The notes below the pieces were generated by a model, which was given only the letters and a program-made list of their open reading frames with translations, did not search any database and was not told where the DNA came from. This document shows, piece after piece, positions 51,785-60,355 of a stretch of 64,000 nucleotides of DNA. Position 1 is the first letter of the stretch, and each line of letters starts with the position of its first letter. The translations under genes and the position numbers were made by a program. The stretch is from CAYWRZ01 sp964460845 (GTDB taxonomy: Bacteria > Bacteroidota > Bacteroidia > Flavobacteriales_D > UBA2798): contig CAYWRZ010000004.1 of NCBI GenBank assembly GCA_964460845.1, positions 62,001 through 126,000 on the forward strand, written 5' to 3'.

Positions 51785-52726
51785 ATGAGGATAGGCATTG
51801 ACATTATGGGTGGCGATTTTGCTCCCGAAGCAACCACTACGGGCGCTATTGCAGCGCTCCGGATTCTTCCCCCCGATGTCAGGATGGCTCTCATCGGTGA
51901 CCGGGAGGCTATTACTTCCATATTCCGCCGCGAAAATGTGGATGTGAGTTTGGTGGACATTATCCATACTACCTCGGTGGTCGGGATGAACGATCACCCT
52001 ACTCGTGCCCTCCCTCAGAAGCCCGACTCGAGCATATCGGTCGGTTTTCGTATGCTCAAAAATGGAGAAATCGACGCTTTGGCCGGAGCCGGTAACACCG
52101 GTGCTATGCTGGTCGGTTCCATCTACAGCGTCAACAATGTGCCGGGCGTGATACGTCCCTGCATTACTTCTATTCTCCCCAAAATAGAAGGAGGCGTAAA
52201 CATTATCCTCGATGTAGGTTCCAACGCCGATTGCAAGCCCGACGTGCTTTACCAGTTTGCCATTCTCGGCTCTATTTATGCCGAATATGTGTACGGCATT
52301 CCCACACCCCGTGTCGGACTGCTCAACATCGGTGAAGAAGACGAAAAAGGTAACTTGCTGGCTCAGGCCGCCCACAGCCTGATGAAAAACACTACCGATT
52401 TTAATTTTATAGGTAACGTCGAAGGGCGTGATATCTTTCGCGATAAGGCCGATGTGATTGTATGCGATGGCTTTACCGGAAACGTGGTGCTCAAAGAGGC
52501 CGAAGGAATTTACTGGCTGATGCGCAAAAGAGGCATCCGCGACGAATATTTCGATCGTTTTAACTACGAAAATTACGGCGGAACACCTGTCCTGGGTGTA
52601 AATTCGAACGTGATAATCGCACATGGCATTTCCAACACCGAAGCAATAAAAAATATGATACTTTTGACAAAGGATGTGGTGAACGCCGGCATCCCTGCCA
52701 AAATAAAAGAAGTATTTGCCAAATGA
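51785..52726 (+). CDS. plsX: Phosphate acyltransferase
   Basis: A 313-residue enzyme that makes acyl-phosphate from acyl-ACP for phospholipid synthesis. Signatures are IDIMGGDFAPEATTTGAI, AGNTGAMLVGS and VCDGFTGNVVLKEAEG. It overlaps fabH by four bases (ATG at 52723), the classic plsX-fabH coupling. Confidence 0.95.
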   Translation: MRIGIDIMGGDFAPEATTTGAIAALRILPPDVRMALIGDREAITSIFRRENVDVSLVDIIHTTSVVGMNDHPTRALPQKPDSSISVGFRMLKNGEIDALAGAGNTGAMLVGSIYSVNNVPGVIRPCITSILPKIEGGVNIILDVGSNADCKPDVLYQFAILGSIYAEYVYGIPTPRVGLLNIGEEDEKGNLLAQAAHSLMKNTTDFNFIGNVEGRDIFRDKADVIVCDGFTGNVVLKEAEGIYWLMRKRGIRDEYFDRFNYENYGGTPVLGVNSNVIIAHGISNTEAIKNMILLTKDVVNAGIPAKIKEVFAK

Positions 52727-53721
52727 CCCGGATTACCGCTGCCATTACCGCTGTAGGAGGCTATGTGCCCGATTATGTGCTCACTAACGAAGAGCTTTCC
52801 CGCATTGTAGATACCTCCGATGAATGGATCCGCACCCGTACGGGCATCGAAGAGCGCCGCATTCTCAAAGGAGAAGGAAAAGGCTGCTCCGATCTCGGGG
52901 TAGCGGCTGTGCAGCAACTCTTGGAAAAACGCGGCATTTCGGCCGACGAAATTGATCTGCTTATCTGTGCCACCGTGACCGGCGACTATGTGTTTCCCGC
53001 TACGGCCAACGTAATTTGCGATAAAATAGGCGCCCGCAATGCATGGAGCTTCGACCTTGGGGCAGCCTGTTCGGGCTTTATCTACGCGCTTTCTACCGGA
53101 ACCCAGTTCATCGAAACGGGCCGTTATAAAAAAGTAGTGGTGGTGGGTGCCGATAAAATGTCGTCTATTCTCAACTTTAACGATCGTACTACCTGTGTCA
53201 TTTTCGGAGACGGAGGCGGTGCCGTGCTGCTTGAACCCTCCGAAGAAGGACTCGGCATACAGGACTTTATGCTTCACAGCGACGGCGCGGGACGCAAATA
53301 CCTCTGCCAGCCCGCTGGCGGATCCGTGCTTCCACCTTCGCACGAAACGATAGACAACGGTCTTCACTTTGTATATCAGGAAGGAAAAACCGTGTTCAAA
53401 TTTGCCGTGACGAATATGGCCGATGTATCGGCCGCCATCATGGAAAAAAATAACCTTAAAGCAGAAGATGTGGCATGGCTGGTACCTCACCAGGCTAACC
53501 TGCGTATCATCGATGCTACCGCCGAACGTATGGGGCTTGATAAATCGAAGGTGATGATCAACATTCAACGCTTTGGCAATACCACCTCGGGTACCATTCC
53601 GCTCTTGCTTTGGGAATGGGAAAAAAAGCTCAAAAAAGGCGACAACCTGATTCTTTCCGCTTTCGGCGGAGGGTTTACCTGGGGCTCCGTTTACCTGAAA
53701 TGGGCCTACAATTCCAACTAA
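52723..53721 (+). CDS. fabH: 3-oxoacyl-ACP synthase III
   Basis: A 332-residue condensing enzyme that starts fatty-acid synthesis. The catalytic Cys is in DLGAACSGF near residue 113, His in VPHQANLRI near 253, and Asn in RFGNTTSGT near 283. The N-terminal TGIEERR and the C-terminal SAFGGGFTWGS are typical. It overlaps plsX by four bases and is 39 bases from accB. Confidence 0.95.
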   Translation: MTRITAAITAVGGYVPDYVLTNEELSRIVDTSDEWIRTRTGIEERRILKGEGKGCSDLGVAAVQQLLEKRGISADEIDLLICATVTGDYVFPATANVICDKIGARNAWSFDLGAACSGFIYALSTGTQFIETGRYKKVVVVGADKMSSILNFNDRTTCVIFGDGGGAVLLEPSEEGLGIQDFMLHSDGAGRKYLCQPAGGSVLPPSHETIDNGLHFVYQEGKTVFKFAVTNMADVSAAIMEKNNLKAEDVAWLVPHQANLRIIDATAERMGLDKSKVMINIQRFGNTTSGTIPLLLWEWEKKLKKGDNLILSAFGGGFTWGSVYLKWAYNSN

Positions 53722-53760
53722 CACTGTTAAAACTGAATTTATCCACCAAATCCGATACGT

Positions 53761-54255
53761 ATGAATCTTACCGAAATCCAGGATCTCATCAAGTTTGTCT
53801 CCAAGTCGGGTGTGACTGAAGTAGAGATCGAAAAAAAGGATTTTAAGATCGTTATCCGCGCCGATAAGCGTCAGGGTAAGAATGAAGTGATCCAGCCTCA
53901 GGTACAGGCCGTGGCTCCCATCGCTATTCCTGCTCCGCAGGTAGTGACGGTTCCTGCTCCCGCAGTGGTGGCCGAAGCTCCCAGGGCGGCAGCTCCCGCT
54001 GCAGAGGAATCACGTTACGTGACGATCAAATCGCCCATGATTGGTACTTTTTACCGCTCTCCTTCGCCCGACAAGCCGCCGTTTGCTAACGTAGGCGATA
54101 CGATAAAGGTCGGCGATAAAATCTGCATCATCGAAGCCATGAAGCTCTTTAACGATATCGAAGCTGAAATAGCAGGCAAAATTGTGAAGGTGCTTGTAGA
54201 TGACGCCAAACCGGTAGAATACGATCAGCCTTTGTTTTTGGTTGATCCTGCCTAA
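53761..54255 (+). CDS. accB: Biotin carboxyl carrier protein of acetyl-CoA carboxylase
   Basis: A 164-residue carrier. The biotinylation motif IIEAMKLFNDIEAEI holds Lys126 or near it. An N-terminal domain (LTEIQDLIKFVSKSGVTEVEIE) and an Ala-Pro-rich linker (residues 50-84) precede the biotinyl domain. It sits between fabH and accC as usual. Confidence 0.96.
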   Translation: MNLTEIQDLIKFVSKSGVTEVEIEKKDFKIVIRADKRQGKNEVIQPQVQAVAPIAIPAPQVVTVPAPAVVAEAPRAAAPAAEESRYVTIKSPMIGTFYRSPSPDKPPFANVGDTIKVGDKICIIEAMKLFNDIEAEIAGKIVKVLVDDAKPVEYDQPLFLVDPA

Positions 54256-54323
54256 GTCCTTTAGGGCATTTCCGGCCGTATCCTGAATATGCGGCTTTAT
54301 TTTTTATTCAACGAATCAATCGT

Positions 54324-55718
54324 ATGGCCATTTTCAAGAAATCTTCGAAAAAGTCCAGAGACCCGAAAGCGCCCCTGTTCCACAAGATCCTTGTGGCCAA
54401 TAGGGGTGAAATAGCGCTGCGTATCATACGCACCTGTAAGGAAATGGGCATCCAGACCGTAGCAGTATATTCTACCGCCGATAAGGAAAGTCTGCCTGTG
54501 CGTTTTGCCGATGAGGCCGTTTGCATAGGTCCGCCCCGCAGCACAGACTCCTACCTCAATATGTCGAGCATCATCGCTGCGGCCGAAATCACCAATGCCG
54601 ACGCGATACATCCCGGATACGGCTTTCTTTCCGAAAATTCCAAGTTTTCGAAAGTATGCCAGGAAAATAAAATCAAATTTATCGGCGCCACACCGGAGCA
54701 GATCGACGCTATGGGCGACAAAGCCAGCGCGAAAGCTACCATGAAAAAAGCCGGTGTACCCTGTATTCCCGGTTCCGACGGACTACTCGATAACCTTGAG
54801 CAAGCCTATAAAATTGCCAAGCAAATCAAGTATCCTGTTATTCTGAAAGCCACAGCCGGTGGTGGTGGAAAAGGAATGCGAGTAGTATGGAAAGAAGAAG
54901 ATCTCGAAGCGGCCTGGGAAAGCGCCCGTAAAGAAGCGGGTTCGGCATTCGGGAACGATGGGGTCTATATGGAGAAATTCATCGAAGAACCGCGCCATAT
55001 CGAGATTCAGGTAGCCGGCGACCAGTTTGGTACCGCCTGTCACCTTTCCGAACGCGACTGCTCGATTCAGCGTCGTCACCAAAAGCTGGTCGAAGAAACG
55101 CCTTCGCCTTTTATGACTGCCGAGCTTCGCAAAAAAATGGGCGACGCGGCGATCAAAGCGGTAAAAGCGATTAGCTACGAAGGTGTGGGTACTATCGAGT
55201 TTCTCGTCGATAAGCACCGCAATTTTTACTTCATGGAAATGAACACCCGTATTCAGGTGGAGCATACCATTACCGAAGAAGTGATCAATTACGACCTCGT
55301 CAAAGAACAAATCAAGATTGCAGCCGGCGTTCCTATTTCAGGAAAAAATTACGAACCCTTGCTGCATGCCATACAGTGCCGTATCAACGCCGAGGATCCG
55401 TTCCGCAACTTTGCGCCATGCCCCGGCCGTGTGCAGCATTACCATTCTCCCGGTGGACACGGAATCCGCATTGATACCCATGTCTATGCCGGTTATCAGA
55501 TTCCGCCCAACTACGATTCTATGATTGGTAAGCTGATCACCGTGGCGCAGACCCGCGAAGAGGCGATTACCAAGATGCAGCGCGCCCTCGACGAATACAT
55601 TATCGAAGGGGTAAAAACGACCATTCCTTTCCATCAGGCCTTGATGAAAGACGAGAATTTCCGTGCCGGAAACTTTACTACGAAATTTGTAGAAGATTTT
55701 TGGAATCCGGGTAGCTGA
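54324..55718 (+). CDS. accC: Biotin carboxylase subunit of acetyl-CoA carboxylase
   Basis: A 464-residue ATP-grasp enzyme. KILVANRGEIALRIIRTCKEMGI, the Gly-rich ATP loop KATAGGGGKGMRVV, the catalytic Glu-Asn segment FLVDKHRNFYFMEMNTRIQVEHTITEEV and CRINAEDPFRNFAP are all present. A short basic N-terminal extension (KKSSKKSRDPKAPLFHK) precedes the usual start. It ends the lipid cluster with a terminator 21 bases later. Confidence 0.95.
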   Translation: MAIFKKSSKKSRDPKAPLFHKILVANRGEIALRIIRTCKEMGIQTVAVYSTADKESLPVRFADEAVCIGPPRSTDSYLNMSSIIAAAEITNADAIHPGYGFLSENSKFSKVCQENKIKFIGATPEQIDAMGDKASAKATMKKAGVPCIPGSDGLLDNLEQAYKIAKQIKYPVILKATAGGGGKGMRVVWKEEDLEAAWESARKEAGSAFGNDGVYMEKFIEEPRHIEIQVAGDQFGTACHLSERDCSIQRRHQKLVEETPSPFMTAELRKKMGDAAIKAVKAISYEGVGTIEFLVDKHRNFYFMEMNTRIQVEHTITEEVINYDLVKEQIKIAAGVPISGKNYEPLLHAIQCRINAEDPFRNFAPCPGRVQHYHSPGGHGIRIDTHVYAGYQIPPNYDSMIGKLITVAQTREEAITKMQRALDEYIIEGVKTTIPFHQALMKDENFRAGNFTTKFVEDFWNPGS

Positions 55719-55738
55719 TTTTACGACAGCAAAAATTG

Positions 55739-55769
55739 AAAACCGGTTGCTTTGGCAGCCGGTTTTTTT
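55739..55769 (+). terminator. Intrinsic terminator of accC
   Basis: AAAACCGGTTGC and GCAGCCGGTTTT form a 12-base stem with one G-T pair around TTTG, followed by a T tract. Confidence 0.8.
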
Positions 55770-55804
55770 GTGGTCAAAGGTGTAGATTTATTAAGAGAGA
55801 AAAT

Positions 55805-56761
55805 TTAGAATGGCGCGTAGTTGGTCACCACAATTTCATTCACCGGGCCGCGTTTTTTCGCGTTCGAATTGATCATGCGCCGTGCGGGAATCCGTGCCAG
55901 GTGAAAATCGTGATACAATTTGTCAAAAAAATCATCTTTCGCATCGGTGTTTCTCGGATCCGAATTACTCAGCATGAGCAGCGCGCCTTTTTGATCCAGC
56001 TTACGGAAGAGCGCAGCCAATTCCTTTTGTTCGCGGTCGGTAAAAACAGACTTTGCATAAGAATTGAAATTGGCGGTTTTACTCAGCGGGCGATAAGGCG
56101 GATCAAAATAGACAAAAGCGTTTTTCCCTTTTACTTCTTTGATTGCTTCGCGAAAATCGGCTTTTCGGATTTCGGCTACAGACAAGGCTTTTGAGGCGGC
56201 CTGCAAATTATTGGCATCGCAGATCTTCGGATTTTTATAGTGTCCCGGCGGCGAGTTGAATTGCCCCGAAGAGTTGACCCGGTACAGTCCGTTAAAGCAG
56301 GTACGGTTCAGAAAAATAAGCGTAGCGGCTCGGGTAATCCATTTCTCCGAATACCGATCGTAACGAAGGGTTTCGCGGTTGTAGATGTCGCGGCGGGTAA
56401 GGAAAAATTCTTTTCTTTTTTCGATAGAAAGGGAGCGGTATTTCTTCTCGGTTTTTTGCAGTTTGCTGATCAAAGCTTCTACCTGATCACGTATTACAAG
56501 ATAGGTAAGTACGAGATCTTCGTTGATGTCGTAGAGGTAAGCCTCTTTGATCTTGTACCGTGTGGCCACGTCAAAAAACACGGCTCCGCTTCCGGCAAAA
56601 GGTTCATAATAACGTTTGATCTTTTTTTCTTTCAGCGCCTGCGGATAAAATTCCTGAAAACGGCTGAGCAACTGGCTTTTCCCGCCTGCCCATTTCAGAA
56701 AAGGGCGTGCCACAGGCTGATTACCGGTTACAGAAAAGGATTGCGAAAGCGCGGGAGGCAT
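55805..56761 (-). CDS. DNA adenine methylase, Dam type, orphan
   Basis: A 318-residue methyltransferase. Motif I reads PFLKWAGGKSQLL and the catalytic motif is FDPPYRPLS (DPPY), with a typical alpha-group Dam architecture. It would methylate adenine N6, perhaps in GATC. No restriction endonuclease is adjacent, so I call it orphan. A -7 box is 4 bases upstream of the start. It could serve regulation or defence, but the sequence does not say which. Confidence 0.88.
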   Translation of the reverse strand: MPPALSQSFSVTGNQPVARPFLKWAGGKSQLLSRFQEFYPQALKEKKIKRYYEPFAGSGAVFFDVATRYKIKEAYLYDINEDLVLTYLVIRDQVEALISKLQKTEKKYRSLSIEKRKEFFLTRRDIYNRETLRYDRYSEKWITRAATLIFLNRTCFNGLYRVNSSGQFNSPPGHYKNPKICDANNLQAASKALSVAEIRKADFREAIKEVKGKNAFVYFDPPYRPLSKTANFNSYAKSVFTDREQKELAALFRKLDQKGALLMLSNSDPRNTDAKDDFFDKLYHDFHLARIPARRMINSNAKKRGPVNEIVVTNYAPF

Positions 56762-56765
56762 GCTT

Positions 56766-56773
56766 CAAATATA
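56766..56773 (-). promoter_or_regulatory. Candidate -7 box (TATATTTG) for the methylase
   Basis: The minus strand reads TATATTTG and ends 4 bases before the ATG at 56761, so a leaderless mRNA is likely. Confidence 0.5.
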
Positions 56774-56840
56774 GCGATTATGTGAGCAGAAGAAGAGGCT
56801 TCGTAAAGTGTCGGGAAAGAGAAATTTGTAGTATAGCCAT

Positions 56841-58004
56841 TTATGCTTCATCGTGAATGGGAAGAAATCCTTTTTCACCTAAGGATTTGATAATGCCTCT
56901 CAGTAAATAATTGTTGTCGAATCGCAAGACGTATTTCCGGGTTCCTTCTTTCTCAGGCGCAAGCATTTTTTTGTCTATGAGTTTTCTGATCTGTCTTGAA
57001 ATTTCGGTGTCGGTTTTGCCTGAAAAAAACTCTTTCACGTGAGCCGCCTGAATAATTTGTAATTCTGCAACCCTTCTCAGAATTTTCGATTCAACTTCTG
57101 TAATATGCTTCCTGTCTAAAGAATGATTGATGGCGGGGATCAGTATTTCTTTTTTTAGAAAGTCGTAATCCAGTAATTTGTCTATTTTTTCAATCTCTTC
57201 TTTTAATCCTTTTAACACGTATTCGACCCATTTCAGAATTCCTTTATTAGTGCCTTTATCGGCTTCGGATAAATAATGGTAATAGTCATTTCTGTTACTG
57301 CAAAATACTGCCGTCGGATTAATGATTCTTCCGACATTGACGTTAAACCCTGTTTTAACAAGCATAGCATACGTAAAAAGGCGAACCGTTCTTCCGTTGC
57401 CATTGCCGAAAGGGTGAATCCAAACGAACCTATGGTGAGCGATAGCGGCTTTTAACAGATCGTATTTAGGACTATCTTCTTTATTTATAAAATTGAAAAG
57501 TTCCGTCATATAATTGTCCACCTGTAACCATTCGGGTGGTTGGTGAGCAGACTTACTTATTTTCAGATTGATCTTTCTGTACTTTCCCGGCGTTGCATCT
57601 CCTTCTCCGGCAGGTGGCAATGGCAAACCTTCCACTATTTTTTTGTGCATTTCATGTAGAAAGGTGTGGTTAATGGGATAATGATTTATAGTATCTTCAA
57701 TAAACGCCATTGCTTTTTCAATATTCTGAATTTCCTTTATGCTTGAGGGTATTTGTTTTCCCTCCGTAAGTTTGGTTTCAATATATTCGGCAATGGTTGT
57801 ATTGTTGCCTTCAATTCTTGCCGAACCTATACTTTCTAACGTATGGAAGATATGTTTTAACTGGAAAAATACTTTTGGGTGCGTGGAGCCTCCCAGTGGT
57901 TTTCTCCGGAGATAGTCTAACTCAATAATTAAATCGGTAAGCGATGAGCCGAACGAAGGTTCTATCAGCTTTAGATCGTAATGTAGAAATCGTGCTTCTG
58001 ACAT
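56841..58004 (-). CDS. Fic-family adenylyltransferase, class II
   Basis: A 387-residue AMPylase. The Fic core HPFGNGNGR lies at residues 197-205 with His197 catalytic. An N-terminal inhibitory helix has SARIEG at 61-66 (the S-x-x-x-E-G motif, Glu65), so activity is autoinhibited (class II). The C-terminus is a winged helix (ILRRVAELQIIQAAHVKEFFSGKTDTEISRQIRKLIDKKM). The gene is AT-rich relative to neighbours, suggesting acquisition. Target protein is unknown. It lies 79 bases from the methylase gene on the same strand. Confidence 0.9.
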   Translation of the reverse strand: MSEARFLHYDLKLIEPSFGSSLTDLIIELDYLRRKPLGGSTHPKVFFQLKHIFHTLESIGSARIEGNNTTIAEYIETKLTEGKQIPSSIKEIQNIEKAMAFIEDTINHYPINHTFLHEMHKKIVEGLPLPPAGEGDATPGKYRKINLKISKSAHQPPEWLQVDNYMTELFNFINKEDSPKYDLLKAAIAHHRFVWIHPFGNGNGRTVRLFTYAMLVKTGFNVNVGRIINPTAVFCSNRNDYYHYLSEADKGTNKGILKWVEYVLKGLKEEIEKIDKLLDYDFLKKEILIPAINHSLDRKHITEVESKILRRVAELQIIQAAHVKEFFSGKTDTEISRQIRKLIDKKMLAPEKEGTRKYVLRFDNNYLLRGIIKSLGEKGFLPIHDEA

Positions 58005-58042
58005 TTTCAGTTTTTCTTTTTATCAATTTACATTTTAGTCGA

Positions 58043-58056
58043 ACAACAATTAACAA
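58043..58056. repeat. 14-base direct repeat, copy 1
   Basis: ACAACAATTAACAA occurs here and again at 58108-58121, 65 bases apart, in the divergent fic-pepP region. A candidate regulator site. Confidence 0.6.
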
Positions 58057-58070
58057 TTAGAATTGCAATA

Positions 58071-58082
58071 TGTTGTACAACA
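58071..58082. promoter_or_regulatory. 12-base palindrome TGTTGTACAACA
   Basis: A perfect dyad lying between the two copies of the 14-base direct repeat and about 67 bases upstream of the fic start. It looks like a homodimer binding site, possibly for the Fic winged helix or for another regulator. Confidence 0.5.
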
Positions 58083-58107
58083 ATGTATTGTAAACGTAAT
58101 CAATTCC

Positions 58108-58121
58108 ACAACAATTAACAA
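58108..58121. repeat. 14-base direct repeat, copy 2
   Basis: Second ACAACAATTAACAA, 107 bases before the pepP ATG. Confidence 0.6.
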
Positions 58122-58228
58122 GTGCCGGTTCCCGCATTTGCATTTTGCCGGTAAAAACAACTCATTTTCGTGTAAGGTGGGGGCAATTTCTCCCCTAAAA
58201 TCCGTTCCTTTGGGTAAAAGACATCCGC

Positions 58229-59521
58229 ATGAAATACCAGGCCATCAACCCCAAATTGTTTACCGATAACCGCAAGCGTTTTGCCGCCATGCTCAAACCC
58301 GGTTCGCTTGCCGTATTCAATTCGAACGACATCATGCCTACCAATGCCGACGGTACTATGCCCTTTCGGCAAAACAACGATATTTTTTACCTCTCGGGTA
58401 TCGATCAGGAAGAAAGCATCCTGGTGCTTTTCCCGCATGCGCACGATCCGGCGCACCGCGAAGTACTTTTTCTTCGCGAAACCAATGCCGAAATAGCAAT
58501 ATGGGAAGGTGAAAAGCTCACCAAAGAAAAAGCTTTCGAAGCATCCGGCATACGCACCGTGTACTGGACGTCGCAGTTTCACAAGATTTTCAACACCCTC
58601 ATGGCCGAGGCCGAAAACGTGTACCTTAATACCAACGAGCACCTGCGCGCCACGATAGAGGTCGAAACACGCGATGCACGTTTTATCCGCTGGGTGAAAG
58701 AAAATTACCCCCTGCACCGATATGAGCGCTCGGCGCCTCTGCTGCACCAGCTTCGTGCCGTCAAATCGGGACTCGAGCTGGAACTGATGCAGGAAGCTAT
58801 CGACATCACCGAAAAAGGTTTTCGCCGTGTGCTCGATTTCGTCAAACCCGGTGTATGGGAGTACGAAATAGAAGCCGAATTCATTCACGAATATACCCGC
58901 AACCGTTCGCGCGGATTTGCTTACACCCCCATTATTGCCAGCGGATACAATGCCTGTGTGCTGCACTACATCGACAACAGCTTACAATGTAAAGAAGGCG
59001 ATGTGCTGCTGCTCGATGTGGCGGCCGAATATGCCAATTACAATGCCGATCTTACCCGAAGCATTCCCGTAAGCGGCCGTTATACCGCCCGCCAGCGTCA
59101 GGTCTATGACGCCGTATTGCGTGTTATGCGTGCGGGGGTGCAATTGCTTCGTCCGGGTACCTTGTTAGCCGATTATCACCGCGAAGTGGGAAAAATAATG
59201 GAAGAAGAGCTGGTCGGTCTAAACCTGCTTACCCGCGATGATATTCGCAACCAAAATCCCGCTTCGCCCGCTTACAAAAAATATTTTATGCACGGCACCT
59301 CTCATTTTCTCGGACTCGATGTGCACGATGTAGGTCTGTGGCACAAGCCTATCCAACCCGGAATGGTGTTTACGTGTGAACCCGGTATTTACATTCGCGA
59401 AGAAAGTCTCGGTATCCGTATCGAAAACAATATTCTTGTTACCGACAGCAACCCTCGCGATCTCATGGCCAATATACCGATAGAAGCCGAAGAGATAGAA
59501 GCGCTAATGCAAGCAAAATGA
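58229..59521 (+). CDS. pepP: Xaa-Pro aminopeptidase
   Basis: A 430-residue metallopeptidase that removes N-terminal residues before proline. The metal ligands are in LLLDVAAEY, YNADLTRSIP, SHFLGLDVHDVG, FTCEPGIYI and IRIENNIL, matching the five-ligand pita-bread site. The N-terminal creatinase-like domain is present (residues 1-170). The next gene overlaps by four bases (ATGA). Confidence 0.93.
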   Translation: MKYQAINPKLFTDNRKRFAAMLKPGSLAVFNSNDIMPTNADGTMPFRQNNDIFYLSGIDQEESILVLFPHAHDPAHREVLFLRETNAEIAIWEGEKLTKEKAFEASGIRTVYWTSQFHKIFNTLMAEAENVYLNTNEHLRATIEVETRDARFIRWVKENYPLHRYERSAPLLHQLRAVKSGLELELMQEAIDITEKGFRRVLDFVKPGVWEYEIEAEFIHEYTRNRSRGFAYTPIIASGYNACVLHYIDNSLQCKEGDVLLLDVAAEYANYNADLTRSIPVSGRYTARQRQVYDAVLRVMRAGVQLLRPGTLLADYHREVGKIMEEELVGLNLLTRDDIRNQNPASPAYKKYFMHGTSHFLGLDVHDVGLWHKPIQPGMVFTCEPGIYIREESLGIRIENNILVTDSNPRDLMANIPIEAEEIEALMQAK

Positions 59522-60315
59522 TTCCTGCGAAGCTTCATTTTCAGGACAAACAGGTTACTTATCGCACAGCCGGCAGTGGTAAGGCGATCGTCTTATTGCA
59601 CGGATTTTTGGAATCGGCCGTGATATGGGAAGAATATGCCGAGGTGTTGGCGAAAAATTACCGCGTGATAGCCGTCGATTTACCCGGGCATGGCGATACG
59701 GCTGTGTTTGGTGAAACACACACAGTGGCGCTGATGGCAGAAGTGGTACAGGCGGTGCTCGAAGCGGAAAATGTAGCGCAAGCCTCGTTTATCGGGCATT
59801 CGATGGGAGGGTATGTGGCGCTTGCTTTTGCAAATCAGTTTCCTGAAAAAACGCTTTCGGTCGGACTTTTCCATTCTTCTGTCTTTGCCGATTCGTCCGA
59901 AAAGCAGGCCGAGCGCGATAAGGTGGTGAAAGTGCTGCAACGCAATCCGGCGATATTTATCGAAGAAGCTATTCCCAATCTTTTTGCAAAAATACACCGC
60001 GAAAAGTTTGCGGCCGAAATAGAAGCGCTCAAAACCCTGGCTTTGCGCACACCCGCCCTCGGGGCAATAGCCTCGGTACGCGGTATGAAAATCCGCCCCG
60101 ATCAAAGCGCCTGGCTCTCGTCGGTTTCGCTACCCGTATTGCTTATTGCAGGCCGTTTCGACACTACGATTCCCGTCGAAAAATCGGAAGAAATGTTTGC
60201 TATGCCCAAACAGGGGCATACATTGATGCTCGACTGTGGTCATGTAGGGTTTATCGAAAAAAAGCAGGAAGCGCTCGACTTTATCGTCCGTTTTCTTTCC
60301 GTAGTAAATGCCTAA
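59518..60315 (+). CDS. Alpha/beta hydrolase
   Basis: A 265-residue soluble hydrolase. The nucleophile motif GHSMGGYV (Ser near 94), oxyanion LHGFLESAV, an Asp near GRFDTTIP, and a His in CGHVGFIEKKQ form a complete triad. It overlaps pepP by four bases, so both are coupled. Substrate is not known. Confidence 0.88.
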   Translation: MIPAKLHFQDKQVTYRTAGSGKAIVLLHGFLESAVIWEEYAEVLAKNYRVIAVDLPGHGDTAVFGETHTVALMAEVVQAVLEAENVAQASFIGHSMGGYVALAFANQFPEKTLSVGLFHSSVFADSSEKQAERDKVVKVLQRNPAIFIEEAIPNLFAKIHREKFAAEIEALKTLALRTPALGAIASVRGMKIRPDQSAWLSSVSLPVLLIAGRFDTTIPVEKSEEMFAMPKQGHTLMLDCGHVGFIEKKQEALDFIVRFLSVVNA

Positions 60316-60355
60316 TCGTAATTAAGACACGACAGATCTTTCACCTATCCGGAAT

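Noticed and set aside
55805..58004. Restriction-modification or complete defence island
   Set aside because: Only an orphan methylase and a Fic protein; no endonuclease, helicase or other defence gene is adjacent.
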